From NCBI GenBank assembly GCA_005503085.1, contig SCOI01000005.1:62001-126000 (forward strand): 64,000 nt of DNA. Direction: 5' to 3'. Both the position numbers and the translations under genes were made by a program. The notes under the pieces are model-generated. The model worked only from the letters and a program-made list of their open reading frames with translations. It ran no database searches and was not told where the DNA came from. Positions within the stretch are counted from its first letter, which is position 1; every line of letters starts with the position of its first letter. This document shows positions 34,853-45,025 of the stretch, piece by piece. Origin of the DNA: Burkholderiales bacterium C2 (GTDB lineage Bacteria; Pseudomonadota; Gammaproteobacteria; Burkholderiales; Burkholderiaceae_C).

Positions 34853-36535
34853 TTACTCGAACAGGTCGAGCACCGCGCCCGAGCTGGCGCTCGACGCGGT
34901 CTTCGCGAACTTGGCCAGCACACCGCGGGTGTAGCGCGGTGCCGGCTGCTTCCACAGCGTCTTGCGGCGCGCCAGCTCGGCGGCGTCCACATGCAGCTCC
35001 AGCTTGAGCTGGTGGGCGTCGATCGTGATGCTATCGCCCTCCTGCACCAGCGCGATCACACCGCCCTCAAACGCCTCGGGCGCCACATGGCCGACCACCA
35101 TGCCCCAGGTGCCGCCGGAGAAGCGGCCGTCGGTGATCAGGCCCACGCTCTCGCCCAGACCCTGGCCGATCAGCGCGCCGGTCGGGGCCAGCATCTCGGG
35201 CATGCCCGGGCCGCCCTTGGGGCCCAGATAGCGCAGCACCATGATGTCGCCGGCCACGATCTTGTTGGCCATGATGGCGGCCAGCGCCGATTGCTCGTCC
35301 TCGAAGACCCGGGCCGGGCCGGTCATCACCGGGGTCTTCAGGCCGGTGATCTTGGCGACCGCGCCCTCGGGCGAGAGATTGCCCTTCAGGATGGCCAGGT
35401 GGCCTTGGGCGTAGATTGGCGCGCTGACGTCGCGGATCACGGCCTGGTCGGCGCGCAGCTCGGGCACCTCGGCCAGGTTCTCGGCCACGGTCTTGCCGGT
35501 GATGGTGATGCAGTCGCCATGCAGCAGGCCGGCCTTCAGCAGCACCTTCATCACGGCCGGGATGCCACCGGCCTTGTGCAGGTCCACCGCCAGGAACTGG
35601 CCGCTGGGCTTCAGGTCGCACAGCACCGGAATCTTCTTGCGCATGCGCTCGAAGTCGTCAATGGTCCACTCGACCTCGGCCGCATGGGCGATGGCCAGGA
35701 AATGCAGCACCGCATTGGTCGAGCCGCCGGTGGCCATGATGACGGCCACGGCGTTCTCGATCGCCTTCTTGGTGACGATGTCGCGCGGCTTCAGGTCGGC
35801 CTTGACGGCCTCGACCAGATAGTTCGCCGCCCGCTTGGTGTTCTCGACCACCTCGTCCTCGACATTGGACATCGACGAGGAGTAGGGCAGGCTCATGCCC
35901 AGTGCCTCGAAGGCCGAGCTCATCGTATTGGCCGTGTACATGCCGCCGCAGGAGCCGCTGCCGGGGATGGCGCGCTTCTCGATCTGGCAGAAGTCCTCTT
36001 CGCTCATCTTGCCGGCGCTGAATTGGCCGACCGCCTCGAAGACGCTGACGATGTTCAGGTCCTGGCCTTTGTAATGGCCGGGCTTGATGGTGCCGCCATA
36101 GATGTAGATGGCCGGCACATTGGCGCGCAACATGCCCATCATGCCGCCGGGCATGTTCTTGTCGCAGCCGCCGATCACCATCACGCCGTCCAGCCACTGG
36201 CCGCCGACGCAGGTCTCGACGCAGTCGGAGATCACCTCGCGCGAGACCAGCGAGTATTTCATGCCCTCGGTGCCCATGGCCATGCCGTCCGAGATGGTCG
36301 GTGTGCCGAAGATCTGCGGGTTGGCGCCGGCGGCCTTCAGGCCGATCACGGCGGCATCGGCCAGCTTTTGCAGGCCGGAGTTGCAGGGCGTGATCGTCGA
36401 GTGACCGTTGGCGATGCCAATCATCGGCTTGCCGAAATCGCTCTCCTGGTAGCCCATGCCGTAATACATGGAGCGGTTCGGGGCGCGGGCCACGCCCTCG
36501 GTGATGTTCTTGGAACGACGGTTGATCGCTGACAT
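34853..36535 (-). CDS. ilvD: Dihydroxy-acid dehydratase
   Basis: This 560-residue iron-sulfur enzyme performs the third step of valine and isoleucine synthesis. Cluster cysteines appear in [27 protein letters not shown] and [16 protein letters not shown]. The C-terminal [21 protein letters not shown] is the product-domain signature. It is divergent from a LysR-type regulator across an AT-rich gap, so that regulator probably controls it. Confidence 0.96.
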   Translation of the reverse strand: MSAINRRSKNITEGVARAPNRSMYYGMGYQESDFGKPMIGIANGHSTITPCNSGLQKLADAAVIGLKAAGANPQIFGTPTISDGMAMGTEGMKYSLVSREVISDCVETCVGGQWLDGVMVIGGCDKNMPGGMMGMLRANVPAIYIYGGTIKPGHYKGQDLNIVSVFEAVGQFSAGKMSEEDFCQIEKRAIPGSGSCGGMYTANTMSSAFEALGMSLPYSSSMSNVEDEVVENTKRAANYLVEAVKADLKPRDIVTKKAIENAVAVIMATGGSTNAVLHFLAIAHAAEVEWTIDDFERMRKKIPVLCDLKPSGQFLAVDLHKAGGIPAVMKVLLKAGLLHGDCITITGKTVAENLAEVPELRADQAVIRDVSAPIYAQGHLAILKGNLSPEGAVAKITGLKTPVMTGPARVFEDEQSALAAIMANKIVAGDIMVLRYLGPKGGPGMPEMLAPTGALIGQGLGESVGLITDGRFSGGTWGMVVGHVAPEAFEGGVIALVQEGDSITIDAHQLKLELHVDAAELARRKTLWKQPAPRYTRGVLAKFAKTASSASSGAVLDLFE

Positions 36536-36581
36536 GGGTGTCTCCTCAGAATTGCTGCAGTTTGCGCGGCCGGTGATCGTT

Positions 36582-36612
36582 TATCAAATATATTATTCAA
36601 TGATGATTGATA
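36582..36612. promoter_or_regulatory. Candidate LysR operator/promoter between ilvD and LysR gene
   Basis: The divergent gap is strikingly AT-rich for this genome. Half-sites TATCAA (36582-36587) and TTGATA (36607-36612) form an inverted repeat 25 bases apart, flanking an AT-only core. Dyads in such gaps are the usual LysR-type binding sites. Confidence 0.55.
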
Positions 36613-36624
36613 TGTTCTAAAGAA

Positions 36625-37521
36625 ATGATTGAGCTCAGAAGCCTGCGCCAGTTCCTTGCCGTTGCGGAGGAGTTGCATTTCGGCCGGGCGGCCTTGCGCC
36701 TGCACATGACCCAGCCGCCGCTGACCCAGGCGATCCAGAAGCTGGAGCAGGCGCTGGGCGCGCCGCTGTTCGAGCGCAGCAGCCGCTCGGTGCGGCTGAG
36801 CCCGGCCGGTGAGGCCTTGCTGCCGCAGGCGCGGCGCCTGCTGCTGGAGGCCGAGCAACTGGGCACCCTGGTGCGCGCGGCCGCCGAGGGCCAGCGCGGC
36901 CGGGTGCGGCTGGGCTTTGTCTCGACCGTCGGTTTCGGCGAGCTGCCGCGCTGGCTGCGCGCTTTCCGCGAGCAGCAGCCCGACATCGTGCTGAGTCTGC
37001 GCGAGGCCACACTGGACGTGCAGCTGCAGCAGTTTGCCGGCGAGGATCTGGACGCGGGCTTCGTGATCCATGCGCCGGGCGCCCTGCCGGCCGGCTTCGA
37101 GGCCTTGGGTATCGCCCGCGAGCCCATGGTGCTGGCGCTCAGCGCCGAGGAGGCGCTGGCCGCCAAAGCGCAGCTGGCGGCCGCCGACATCCTGGCGCTG
37201 CCGCTGGTGATCTTCCCGCGACAAATAGCGCCCTCGCTGTTCGATGCGGTGCTGGCCTTCTACCGCGATCAGCAGGCCGCCCCGGTGATCGCCCAGGAGG
37301 CGATACAGATGCAGACCATCGTCAACCTGGTCTCCGCTGGCATGGGCGCGGCCTGGGTGCCGGAGTCGGTGATGGGCTTGCAGCGCAGCGGCGTGGTCTA
37401 CAAGCGCGTGGCCGGCAGGGTGCCGGTCTGCGAGACCAGCCTGATCTGGCGCCCCGATGCCGGGCCGGCGGTACGCCGCTTTGTCCAGCATATCCAGGCT
37501 TGCCTGGCCCGCCCACTATGA
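36625..37521 (+). CDS. LysR family transcriptional regulator
   Basis: The start is [17 protein letters not shown]. The 298-residue protein has an N-terminal winged helix ([40 protein letters not shown], residues 5-44) and a C-terminal effector domain (about 90-295) of the CynR/BenM-like type ([15 protein letters not shown]). Its divergent position next to ilvD suggests control of branched-chain amino acid synthesis and its own gene; the inducer is unknown. It ends 31 bases before lgt. Confidence 0.92.
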   Translation: MIELRSLRQFLAVAEELHFGRAALRLHMTQPPLTQAIQKLEQALGAPLFERSSRSVRLSPAGEALLPQARRLLLEAEQLGTLVRAAAEGQRGRVRLGFVSTVGFGELPRWLRAFREQQPDIVLSLREATLDVQLQQFAGEDLDAGFVIHAPGALPAGFEALGIAREPMVLALSAEEALAAKAQLAAADILALPLVIFPRQIAPSLFDAVLAFYRDQQAAPVIAQEAIQMQTIVNLVSAGMGAAWVPESVMGLQRSGVVYKRVAGRVPVCETSLIWRPDAGPAVRRFVQHIQACLARPL

Positions 37522-37552
37522 TGCGCGGCTTGCTTCAAGAGGTGCTTACGCC

Positions 37553-38356
37553 ATGCTGGTCCACCCCCAGTTCGACCCCATCGCCATCAGCCTCGGCCCG
37601 CTGGCCGTGCATTGGTACGGCCTGACCTATCTGGCCGCCTTCGGCCTGTTCCTCTGGCTGGCCAATCTGAAAGTGCGCCAGCCGCAGTTCGCGGCGGCCG
37701 GCTGGGCCAAGCGCGATGTCGACGATCTGCTGTTCTTCGGCGTGCTGGGTGTGGTGCTGGGCGGGCGGCTGGGCTATGTGCTGTTCTACAAGCCCGACTA
37801 CTACCTGCACCACCTCGGCGAGGTGCTGGCGGTCTGGAAGGGCGGCATGGCCTTTCATGGTGGTCTGCTCGGTGTGCTGGTCGCGATGGCGCTGTTTGCC
37901 AGGCTGCGCGGCCGCAAATTCTTCGAGGTCACCGACCTGATCGCGCCCTGCGTGCCCACCGGTCTGGCGGCCGGGCGCATCGGCAACTTCATCAATGGCG
38001 AGCTGTGGGGCCGGGCGGCCGACCCCAGCCTGCCCTGGGCGATGATCTTTCCGCAGGCCGGCGATGGCGGCGTGCCGCGCCATCCCTCGCAGCTCTACCA
38101 GTTCCTCGGCGAAGGCCTGCTGCTTTTCGTCGTGCTGTGGTTCTATGCGAAGAAGCCGCGCGCGACCGGCCAGGTGTCCGGCGTCTTCCTGATCGGCTAT
38201 GGGCTGATGCGTTTCCTGGCCGAGTTCTTCCGCGAGCCGGACGACTTCCTGGGCCTGCGGGCCTTCAATCTGAGTCAGGGACAATGGCTGTCGCTGCCGA
38301 TGATCGCGGCCGGTGTGCTGATCTGGCTCTGGGCCAGCCGCCGCCAAGCCAACTGA
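37553..38356 (+). CDS. lgt: Prolipoprotein diacylglyceryl transferase
   Basis: The start is [18 protein letters not shown]; the longer frame lies inside the LysR gene. The 267-residue inner-membrane enzyme transfers diacylglycerol to the lipobox Cys of prelipoproteins. It has seven predicted helices, the essential [11 protein letters not shown] and [12 protein letters not shown] segments, and the Lgt signature [14 protein letters not shown]. It precedes dnaQ by nine bases. Confidence 0.95.
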   Translation: MLVHPQFDPIAISLGPLAVHWYGLTYLAAFGLFLWLANLKVRQPQFAAAGWAKRDVDDLLFFGVLGVVLGGRLGYVLFYKPDYYLHHLGEVLAVWKGGMAFHGGLLGVLVAMALFARLRGRKFFEVTDLIAPCVPTGLAAGRIGNFINGELWGRAADPSLPWAMIFPQAGDGGVPRHPSQLYQFLGEGLLLFVVLWFYAKKPRATGQVSGVFLIGYGLMRFLAEFFREPDDFLGLRAFNLSQGQWLSLPMIAAGVLIWLWASRRQAN

Positions 38357-38365
38357 GTTTTCTTC

Positions 38366-39076
38366 ATGCGTCAAATCTTCTTCGATACCGAAACCACCGG
38401 CCTGTATGCCGAGGGCGGCGACCGTCTGGTTGAAATCGGCTGCGTCGAGATGGTCAACCGCCAGCTCACCGGCAACAACCTGCACATCTACGTCAACCCC
38501 GAGCGCGCCAGCCACGAGGAAGCGCTGAAGGTGCACGGGCTGACCGAGGAATTCCTCTCGACCAAGCCCAAGTTCGCCGAGGTGGCCGATCAGCTGCTGG
38601 ACTTCCTGGCCGGCGCCCAGCTGGTGATCCACAACGCGCCTTTCGACATCGGCTTCGTCAATGCCGAACTCAAGCGCCTGAAGAAGCCGCCGATCACCGA
38701 CCATGTGGGCAGCGTGCTCGACACCTTGCTGATGGCGCGCGATATGTTCCCCGGCAAGGCCAATTCGCTGGACGCGCTGTGCCGGCGCCTGGAAGTCGAC
38801 AACTCCAGCCGCACCTTGCACGGCGCCTTGCTCGATGCCGAGCTGCTGGCCGAGGTCTATATCCGCCTGACCCGCGGGCAGGATTCGCTGGTGATCGACG
38901 AGGGTGGCAGCAGCCATTCGAACCAGCCGGGCGAGCTGCGGGTCGAGGCGGTCGACCTGAGCCGCTTCGCGCTGCCGGTGCTGCAGGCCAGCGAGGCCGA
39001 GCTGCAAGCCCATGACAAGGTGCTGGCCGAACTCGACAAGGCCAGCGGCGGCAAAAGAATCTGGCAAGCAGCTTGA
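38366..39076 (+). CDS. dnaQ: DNA polymerase III epsilon subunit (proofreading exonuclease)
   Basis: This 236-residue protein has the DEDDh exonuclease motifs: FFDTETTG (ExoI), HNAPFDIGFVNAEL (ExoII) and HGALLDAELLAEVYI (ExoIII, with His and Asp). The remaining C-terminal tail (about 185-236) should bind the alpha subunit. It corrects mismatches during replication. It follows lgt closely and precedes the tRNA genes. Confidence 0.95.
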   Translation: MRQIFFDTETTGLYAEGGDRLVEIGCVEMVNRQLTGNNLHIYVNPERASHEEALKVHGLTEEFLSTKPKFAEVADQLLDFLAGAQLVIHNAPFDIGFVNAELKRLKKPPITDHVGSVLDTLLMARDMFPGKANSLDALCRRLEVDNSSRTLHGALLDAELLAEVYIRLTRGQDSLVIDEGGSSHSNQPGELRVEAVDLSRFALPVLQASEAELQAHDKVLAELDKASGGKRIWQAA

Positions 39077-39102
39077 TTGCCACGATAAAGCCATGGCATA
39101 AT
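39073..39102 (+). promoter_or_regulatory. Sigma70-like promoter for tRNA-Val genes
   Basis: TTGATT (39073-39078) and CATAAT (39097-39102) are 18 bases apart, at the dnaQ stop and upstream of the first tRNA. The boxes are close to consensus; the mature tRNA begins 54 bases after the -10. Confidence 0.55.
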
Positions 39103-39155
39103 CGCGGGCTTCCCGGTTAACGAATTCTTCCAAGAGTTTGTTGAACGACCAGACC

Positions 39156-39230
39156 GGGCGGTTAGCTCAGCGGTAGAGCACTGCCTTCACACGGCAGGGG
39201 TCGCAGGTTCGAACCCTGCACCGCCCACCA
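39156..39230 (+). tRNA. tRNA-Val (CAC), copy 1
   Basis: The 75-base gene including encoded CCA has a GGGCGGT/ACCGCCC acceptor stem, TAGCTCAGCGGTAGAGCA D arm, CTGCC-TTCACAC-GGCAG anticodon arm (anticodon CAC, reading GTG) and a GGTTCGAACC T arm. It is identical to the copy 70 bases downstream. Confidence 0.96.
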
Positions 39231-39300
39231 GAATATTGAATGACTCCGGCAATCGTATCGGGGTCACCCCTTCTGAACCGGTCGTTGCGCCCCAGATACC

Positions 39301-39375
39301 GGGCGGTTAGCTCAGCGGTAGAGCACTGCCTTCACACGGCAGGGGTCGCAGGTTCGAACCCTGCACCGCCCACCA
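39301..39375 (+). tRNA. tRNA-Val (CAC), copy 2
   Basis: Identical in all 75 bases to the first copy. It is probably cotranscribed with it and ended by the hairpin that follows. GTG is a major Val codon in this GC-rich genome, which explains duplication. Confidence 0.96.
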
Positions 39376-39380
39376 GATCA

Positions 39381-39415
39381 AGCCCCCGAAGTCATCGACC
39401 TCGGGGGCTTTTTTC
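39381..39415 (+). terminator. Rho-independent terminator after tRNA-Val pair
   Basis: AGCCCCCGA and TCGGGGGCT form a 9-bp stem with a long loop, followed by TTTTTTC. It separates the tRNA unit from the convergent fur gene. Confidence 0.85.
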
Positions 39416-39430
39416 TTGGGCGGCGCGCCC

Positions 39431-39883
39431 TCATGCCGGCCGCAACCGCCCCGTGCCCTGGCACTGCGGCGCCGAGCAGTAGCCATACAGGGCCAGCGCA
39501 TGATCCTGCAGCTCGAAGCCGTGGCGCAGCGCGATCTCGCACTGGCGCTGCTCGATCTCCTCGTCGACGAACTCCTCGACCCGGCCGCAGTTCAGGCAGA
39601 CCAGATGGTCGTGGTGGCTGCCCTCGTCAAGCTCGAACACCGCCTTGCCGGGCTCGAAGTGATGGCGCGACAGCAGGCCGGCCTGGGCGAACTGCATCAG
39701 CACGCGGTAGACGGTGGCCAGGCCGATGTCGGCACCTTCGGCCAGCAAGGCCTTGTAGACGTCCTCGGCGCTCAGATGGCGCTGGGCGGTGCGCTGGAAG
39801 ATGCGCAAGATCTTGATGCGCGGCACGGTGGCCTTGAGGCCCATCGACTGGATGTCGGCGATATGGTCGGAAGCGGCGGTCAT
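39431..39883 (-). CDS. fur: Ferric uptake regulator (Fur)
   Basis: This 150-residue metalloregulator has a winged-helix domain (about 10-85, with [18 protein letters not shown]) and a dimerisation domain with metal ligands in [16 protein letters not shown] (Cys96, Cys99) and CSAPQC (Cys136, Cys141). [17 protein letters not shown] is close to betaproteobacterial Fur, so Fur is preferred to Zur. It is the last gene of a ZIP transporter-TPR-Fur set with gaps of 18 and 13 bases. A Fur box upstream of the first gene suggests autoregulation. Confidence 0.9.
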   Translation of the reverse strand: MTAASDHIADIQSMGLKATVPRIKILRIFQRTAQRHLSAEDVYKALLAEGADIGLATVYRVLMQFAQAGLLSRHHFEPGKAVFELDEGSHHDHLVCLNCGRVEEFVDEEIEQRQCEIALRHGFELQDHALALYGYCSAPQCQGTGRLRPA

Positions 39884-39896
39884 GCGGGCTATGGGC

Positions 39897-40346
39897 TCAG
39901 TGCAGCGTGCGGGCGGGGCTGGTGTGCAGCTCGGCGTAGCAGTCCGTGCACAGGCAGCGCTGCAGCTCGGCATGGGCGCCGTGCTGGGCCTCGAAGCGCA
40001 GCAGCGCGGCCTGGGTCTCGCGCAGGTGTCGCGTCGCGGCCTCGCGCAGCGAGACATGCAGGCCGCTGTTGCGGCTGGCCCGCAGCAGGCTGGCGTGCAC
40101 GCTGGCCAGCAGCTCGGCGGCCTCGTCCAGCGCGCCGGCGCGGGCCTGGGCCTCGGCCAGGTTCAAGGTGCTGACGACCACGGCGGCCACCGCATCCTCG
40201 CCGTCCGGCCAGTCGTTGAAGCAGGCCAGCGCGAGGCTGCGCGCCTGCTCGTAGGCCAGGATGGCGCGCAGATGCTCGCCGCGCTCGAACAGCGCGTTGC
40301 CCTGCAAGGTCAGCTGGGTCCAGGTATTGGGGGTGGCTTGGTTCAT
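39897..40346 (-). CDS. Hypothetical TPR-like protein with CxxC motif
   Basis: This 149-residue soluble protein is all-helical and TPR-like ([48 protein letters not shown]). The C-terminus carries [11 protein letters not shown], where Cys and His could bind metal. I do not recognise a named family. Its place between a metal transporter and fur suggests a role in metal handling, but that is inference. Confidence 0.7.
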   Translation of the reverse strand: MNQATPNTWTQLTLQGNALFERGEHLRAILAYEQARSLALACFNDWPDGEDAVAAVVVSTLNLAEAQARAGALDEAAELLASVHASLLRASRNSGLHVSLREAATRHLRETQAALLRFEAQHGAHAELQRCLCTDCYAELHTSPARTLH

Positions 40347-40364
40347 GGTTGTGGCTTGGTTGAC

Positions 40365-41276
40365 TTATCCCAGGGCGGTGTCGAGCACCATCATCAGCAC
40401 GAAGCCGATCAGCAGGCCGGTCGTGGCATGGCGCTCATGACCCTGGCGGTGCGATTCGGGGATGACCTCGTGGCTGACGACAAAGAGCATCGCGCCGGCC
40501 GCGAAGGCCAGGCCCCAGGGCAGCAGCGCCGCGCTGAGGCCCAGCAGCGCGGCACCAACCACGGCGGCCAGCGGCTCCACCAGCCCCGAGGCCGCGCCGA
40601 TGCCCGCCGCCCGCCAGCGGCCGACGCCCAGGCTTTGCAGCGCCAGCGCCACCACCAGACCCTCGGGCACGTCCTGGATCGCGATGCCGGTGGCCAGCGC
40701 GGTGGCGCGCGCCGCGTCAGTGCCGGCCGCTGCGACGCCGATGGCCAGGCCCTCGGGGATGTTGTGCAGCACGATGGCGATGACAAACAGCCACAGGCCG
40801 CGCTCGCGGCGCGACTCGCCGGCCGTGCCGGCACCGCCGTGCTGGTGCGGCAACAGGCGCTCGACGCCCATGATCAACGCCGCGCCCGCCAGCAGGGCCG
40901 CGCCGATGCCGACCGCGCTGGCCCAGCTGCCATGGCCCAGGCGGCCGGCCGCGGCCAGGGCCGGCACCAGCAGCGAGAAGCAGCAGGCCGCCAGCATCAC
41001 GCCGGCGCCAAAGCCCAGCAGGGCGTCATGGCTGCGCCGGCCGGGCGCGCGGGCGCACAGCATCGGCAGCACGCCCAGCGCGGTGGCCAGCGCCGCCATG
41101 CCGCCGGCGCCGAGCGCGGTGCGCATCGCCGGGCTCGGCGCCAGGCCCTGCCAAAGCTGCAACAGGCCCAGCCCCAGGCCGGCGCCGACGATCAGCAGGC
41201 CCAGCAGCTGCCAGCCGCGCCAGCGCGATCGGGCGGCTGCGCTGCCGGACAAATGAGGGGCGGGGGGAACCAGCAT
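40365..41276 (-). CDS. ZIP family metal transporter
   Basis: The start is MLVPPAPHLSGSAAARSRW; a longer frame to 41483 would run through the promoter. The 303-residue protein has eight predicted helices with metal-binding HNIPEGLAIG and SHEVIPESHRQGHE, the binuclear site of ZupT-like transporters. A His-rich cytosolic loop (LPHQHGG) lies between helices 3 and 4. It should import zinc, iron or manganese. A candidate Fur box lies 80 bases upstream, which favours iron control. Confidence 0.9.
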   Translation of the reverse strand: MLVPPAPHLSGSAAARSRWRGWQLLGLLIVGAGLGLGLLQLWQGLAPSPAMRTALGAGGMAALATALGVLPMLCARAPGRRSHDALLGFGAGVMLAACCFSLLVPALAAAGRLGHGSWASAVGIGAALLAGAALIMGVERLLPHQHGGAGTAGESRRERGLWLFVIAIVLHNIPEGLAIGVAAAGTDAARATALATGIAIQDVPEGLVVALALQSLGVGRWRAAGIGAASGLVEPLAAVVGAALLGLSAALLPWGLAFAAGAMLFVVSHEVIPESHRQGHERHATTGLLIGFVLMMVLDTALG

Positions 41277-41355
41277 GGGCCATCCATATCCTGCCGTGAC
41301 GGTCACGGCGCTGCGAAGGGCTGGCTGGAGGGCTGGCGATAGGTATTTATTTAAA

Positions 41356-41375
41356 CAGGAACTATTCTCATTTGC
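41356..41375 (-). promoter_or_regulatory. Candidate Fur box upstream of ZIP-TPR-fur operon
   Basis: The minus strand reads GCAAATGAGAATAGTTCCTG. AAATGAGAAT is the left half of a classic Fur box; the right half is degenerate. It lies in an AT-rich part of the 198-base gap shared with the divergent Na/Pi gene. Confidence 0.6.
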
Positions 41376-41474
41376 AACCGGGCGCGGAATTGCGCTGCCA
41401 AATAGGAAAGTTTGTGCGCAATGCAACAGCCTGTGTCGGGAAGGGGCCGGGGCTTCAAGCAGAATCAATCGCCT

Positions 41475-43136
41475 ATGTTGCATCTGTTGAATCTATTGGC
41501 AGCCATCGCGCTGCTGGTCTGGGGCACTTACATCGTGCGCACCGGTGTCCTGCGCATCTTCGGGGCCAATTTGCGCGAGGTGCTGGCGCGCAGCGTCAGC
41601 AACCGCTTCTTTGCGATGAGTGCCGGCCTGGGCGTGACCACCCTGGTGCAGTCGAGCACCGCCACCTGCCTGATCGTCGCCTCCTTCGTCGGCCAGGGCC
41701 TGGTCTCGACCGCCTCGGCGCTGGCCGTGATGCTGGGCGCCGACATGGGCACGGCGCTGATGGCGGTGGTGTTCTCCTTCGATCTGTCCTGGCTGTCGCC
41801 GGCCCTGATCTTCACCGGCGTGGTGCTCTTCATCTCGCAGGAGAAGACCACGGTCGGGCGTATCGGCCGGGTGGCGATCGGCCTGGGCATCATCACCTTG
41901 GCGCTGAAGCTGATCGTCGCGAGCACCGGCCCGCTGACCCAGAGCCCGGCGGTGCGCGCGCTGCTGGTGGCCCTGCCCAACGAGATCATGCTGGAGATCC
42001 TGGTCGGCGCCTTGCTGACCGTGATGTCCTATTCCAGCCTGGCCGTCGTGCTGCTGACCGCGACCCTGGCCGAGTCCGGCATGGTGCCGGCGACGCTGGC
42101 GATGGGCCTGGTGATGGGGGCCAATGTCGGCAGCGGCGTGCTGGCCGTGCTGTCCACCGCCAAGGCCAATGTCTCGACGCGCCGCCTGCCGCTGGGCAAT
42201 CTGATCTTCAAGCTGGCGACCTGTGCGGTGGTCGTGCCCTTGCTGCCGATGATCCATATCGAGCTGCAGCAGTGGCTGCCGACCGTGCACCAGCAGGTGA
42301 TCGCGCTGCATCTGGGCTTCAACATCCTGATGGCCCTGCTCTTCATCGCCTTCGTGACGCCGATGGCCAAGCTGCTGGAGCGTTTCATGGTGACGCCGCC
42401 GCCGGCCGCGTCGAGCCGGCCGCGCCATCTGGACCCGATGGCTCTGACCACGCCGGCGCTGGCGATCAGCTGCGCGGCCCGCGAGGCCCTGCACCAGGCC
42501 GATGTGGTCGAGACCATGCTGCGCGGCATCCTGCCGGTGATCAAGAACGACGACACGCAGCTGTCAAGCGAGCTGCGCAAGCTCGATGACACGGTCGACG
42601 AGCTCTACTCGGCCATCAAGTTCTATCTGACCCAGATCTCGCGCGAGGCCCTGTCCGAGCGCGAGGCGCGGCGCTGGACCGACATCGTCTCGTTCACGAT
42701 CAATATGGAGCAGATCGGCGACACGATAGAGCGCATCCTCGAGGACATCGAGGACAAGAAGATCCGAAAGGGCCGCAACTTCTCCGAGGCCGGCATGGCC
42801 GAGATTGCCCATATGCATGAGCGCCTGCTGGCCAATCTGCGCCTGGGCATGAGCGTCTTCCTCGACGGCCATGTGCGCGATGCGCAGAAGCTGCTGGAGG
42901 AGAAGGCGCGGTTCCGCGATCTCGAGCTCGAGTACGCGGCCACCCATATCGCGCGCTTGCAGGACAACACCATGCAGAGCATAGGCACCAGCTCGCTGCA
43001 TCTGGACCTGATCACCGACCTGAAGCGCATCAACAGCCATATCTGCTCGATCGCCTATCCCATCCTCGATTCGGCCGGCGTGCTGGCGCAGACGCGCTTG
43101 CGCGAGCCGGGTGGCCAGGCGCGGCTCGATGTCTGA
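41475..43136 (+). CDS. Na/Pi cotransporter family protein with PhoU-like domain
   Basis: The start is MLHLLNLLAAIALLVWGTY. The 553-residue protein has two inverted NptA-type transporter repeats of about 150 residues each (GLGVTTLVQSSTATCLIVASFV and VMSYSSLAVVLLTATLAESG, both with the QSS/SS signature) and a cytosolic PhoU-like helical domain (about 350-545). It is predicted to move phosphate with sodium and to sense phosphate through the PhoU part. The stop overlaps the NUDIX start by eight bases. Confidence 0.92.
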   Translation: MLHLLNLLAAIALLVWGTYIVRTGVLRIFGANLREVLARSVSNRFFAMSAGLGVTTLVQSSTATCLIVASFVGQGLVSTASALAVMLGADMGTALMAVVFSFDLSWLSPALIFTGVVLFISQEKTTVGRIGRVAIGLGIITLALKLIVASTGPLTQSPAVRALLVALPNEIMLEILVGALLTVMSYSSLAVVLLTATLAESGMVPATLAMGLVMGANVGSGVLAVLSTAKANVSTRRLPLGNLIFKLATCAVVVPLLPMIHIELQQWLPTVHQQVIALHLGFNILMALLFIAFVTPMAKLLERFMVTPPPAASSRPRHLDPMALTTPALAISCAAREALHQADVVETMLRGILPVIKNDDTQLSSELRKLDDTVDELYSAIKFYLTQISREALSEREARRWTDIVSFTINMEQIGDTIERILEDIEDKKIRKGRNFSEAGMAEIAHMHERLLANLRLGMSVFLDGHVRDAQKLLEEKARFRDLELEYAATHIARLQDNTMQSIGTSSLHLDLITDLKRINSHICSIAYPILDSAGVLAQTRLREPGGQARLDV

Positions 43137-43890
43137 GCCGGTGTTGCCGCCGCTGCCCTCGGACTGGCTGCGCTTTCGGCTGGGCGAGCAGGCACTGGGC
43201 TGGCTCAGCCCCGAGCGGGCGGCGCGGGTGCTGCCGCTGCTGCCGGGGGCCCGGCTGATCGACCAGGAGCTGCGCTGGGAAGGCGCTGCCGACCTGTCCG
43301 CCACGATGCAGGCCGCCGCCGAGGCCTTGCGGGCCCAGGGGGCGATCCAGGGCTGGCGCGGCGAGGCCTTTGCCTGCGAGACGCCGCTGGCCGAGCCCTG
43401 CCGCGCAAGCGGCACCGAGCTGTTCCGCATGGAGCGCGCGGCCTTCCGCTTCTTCGGTCTGATGAGCCGGGCCGTGCACATCAACGGCTGGCGGCCCGAT
43501 GGCCGCATGCTGTGCGGCCGGCGTTCGCTCAGCAAGCCGACCGACCCGGGTCTGCTGGACAATCTGGCCGCCGGCGGCCTGGCCGCGGGCGAGGAGCCGC
43601 TGGCCTGCGCACGACGTGAGCTGTGGGAGGAGGCCGGTGTCGACGCGGCGCTGTCCGCTGCGCTGCGGCCCGGCGGTGCCTTGCGCACGGTGCGGCTGAC
43701 TGCCCAGGGCCTGCACGACGAGGTCCTGCATGTCTTCAATCTGCGCCTGCCGGCCGAGTTCCGGCCGGTCAATCAGGACGGCGAGGTGGCCGAGTTCCTG
43801 GACCTGGAGCCCGGCTCGCTGAGCGGCTTCACGCCCGATGCGGCGGCCGTCATCGCCCACGCCATCGAACGCGGCGATCACAAGGAATAA
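43129..43890 (+). CDS. NUDIX hydrolase with DUF4743 domain
   Basis: The start is [16 protein letters not shown]. The 253-residue protein has an N-terminal DUF4743 region (about 1-110) and a NUDIX domain with box [23 protein letters not shown] (about 155-178) that contains all catalytic Glu. DUF4743-NUDIX proteins resemble thiamin-pyrophosphokinase-associated hydrolases, but the substrate is unknown. It is translationally coupled to the Na/Pi gene. Confidence 0.9.
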   Translation: MSEPVLPPLPSDWLRFRLGEQALGWLSPERAARVLPLLPGARLIDQELRWEGAADLSATMQAAAEALRAQGAIQGWRGEAFACETPLAEPCRASGTELFRMERAAFRFFGLMSRAVHINGWRPDGRMLCGRRSLSKPTDPGLLDNLAAGGLAAGEEPLACARRELWEEAGVDAALSAALRPGGALRTVRLTAQGLHDEVLHVFNLRLPAEFRPVNQDGEVAEFLDLEPGSLSGFTPDAAAVIAHAIERGDHKE

Positions 43891-43894
43891 CACA

Positions 43895-45025
43895 ATGGAC
43901 AAGGTCGATGCGGTGGTGGTCGGGGCCGGTGTCGTTGGCCTTGCCGTGGGCCGGGCGCTGGCCATGCGCGGGCTCGAAACCCTGGTGCTGGAGCGCGAGA
44001 CGGCGATCGGCACCGGGGTCAGCTCGCGCAATAGCGAGGTCATCCACGCCGGGCTCTACTACCCCGAGGGCTCGCTGAAGGCTCGGCTCTGCGTGGCCGG
44101 CAAGCAGCAGCTCTATGCGCTGTGCGAGAGCCACGGCATCGCCCACCGCCGCTGCGGCAAGCTGGTCGTGGCCACCGGGCCCGAGCAGGTGGCGGGGCTG
44201 CGGGCGCTGGCCGCCAAGGGCGCGCGCAACGGCGTTGACGATCTGCGCTGGCTGGCGCGCGAGGAAGCTCAGGCCCTGGAGCCGGCGCTGCGCTGCGAGG
44301 CGGCCCTGCTGTCGCCCTCGACGGGCATCATCGACAGCCATGGCCTGATGCTGGCGCTGCAGGGCGATCTGGAGCGCGCCGGCGGCGCGGTGGGCCTGGC
44401 CTCGGCGGTGCTAGCCTTGCGAGCCACGCCCGAGGGTCAGGTCTTGACTGTGGGCACCGACGATGGCGGCACGATGGAACTGCTGTCGCCCATCGTCGTC
44501 AATGCCGCTGGACTTTCCGCACCCTGGTTGGCCGCGCAGACCGAGGGCCTGGATGCCGCCCATGTGCCGACCGCACATTTCAGCAAGGGCAGCTATTTCT
44601 CGCTGCAGGGCAAGGCGCCGTTTGCGCGCCTGGTCTATCCGCTGCCGCAGGACGCCTGGCTGGGCGTGCACCTGAGCCTGGACCTGGGCGGCCAGGCCCG
44701 CTTCGGACCGGACGCGCAGTGGCTGGACGAAGTCAGCGATCCAGGCCAGATCGACTACCAGGTCGACCCGGCCCGGGCCGAGGCCTTCTATGCCGATGTG
44801 CGGCGCTACTGGCCGGGCCTGCCCGACGGCACGCTGGCCCCGGCCTACAGCGGCGTGCGGCCCAAGATCCATGGCCCGGGCGAGCCGGCACCGGACTTCC
44901 GCATCGACGGCCCCGAGCGCCACGGCGTGCCCGGCCTGGTCAATCTGCTGGGCATCGAGTCCCCTGGCCTGACCAGCTGCCTGGCCATTGCCGAGGAGAC
45001 ACTGCAGCGGCTGGCCCTTACTTGA
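43895..45025 (+). CDS. FAD-dependent oxidoreductase (LhgO/DAO type)
   Basis: The start is [22 protein letters not shown], which contains the GxGxxG dinucleotide fold. The 376-residue protein has [23 protein letters not shown] and HYQ-like [12 protein letters not shown], both typical of L-2-hydroxyglutarate oxidase (LhgO-like) in the DAO family. It oxidises a 2-hydroxy acid using FAD; the exact substrate is inferred. It starts four bases after the NUDIX gene and overlaps the convergent chitinase by eight. Confidence 0.88.
   Translation: MDKVDAVVVGAGVVGLAVGRALAMRGLETLVLERETAIGTGVSSRNSEVIHAGLYYPEGSLKARLCVAGKQQLYALCESHGIAHRRCGKLVVATGPEQVAGLRALAAKGARNGVDDLRWLAREEAQALEPALRCEAALLSPSTGIIDSHGLMLALQGDLERAGGAVGLASAVLALRATPEGQVLTVGTDDGGTMELLSPIVVNAAGLSAPWLAAQTEGLDAAHVPTAHFSKGSYFSLQGKAPFARLVYPLPQDAWLGVHLSLDLGGQARFGPDAQWLDEVSDPGQIDYQVDPARAEAFYADVRRYWPGLPDGTLAPAYSGVRPKIHGPGEPAPDFRIDGPERHGVPGLVNLLGIESPGLTSCLAIAEETLQRLALT

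Noticed and set aside
34550-36532. 660-aa plus-strand frame opposite ilvD
   Set aside because: ilvD is unmistakable; the frame is its mirror.
39156-39375. Integrated element at the tRNA-Val pair
   Set aside because: No integrase or repeated tRNA 3' fragment was seen; the pair looks like simple tandem duplication.
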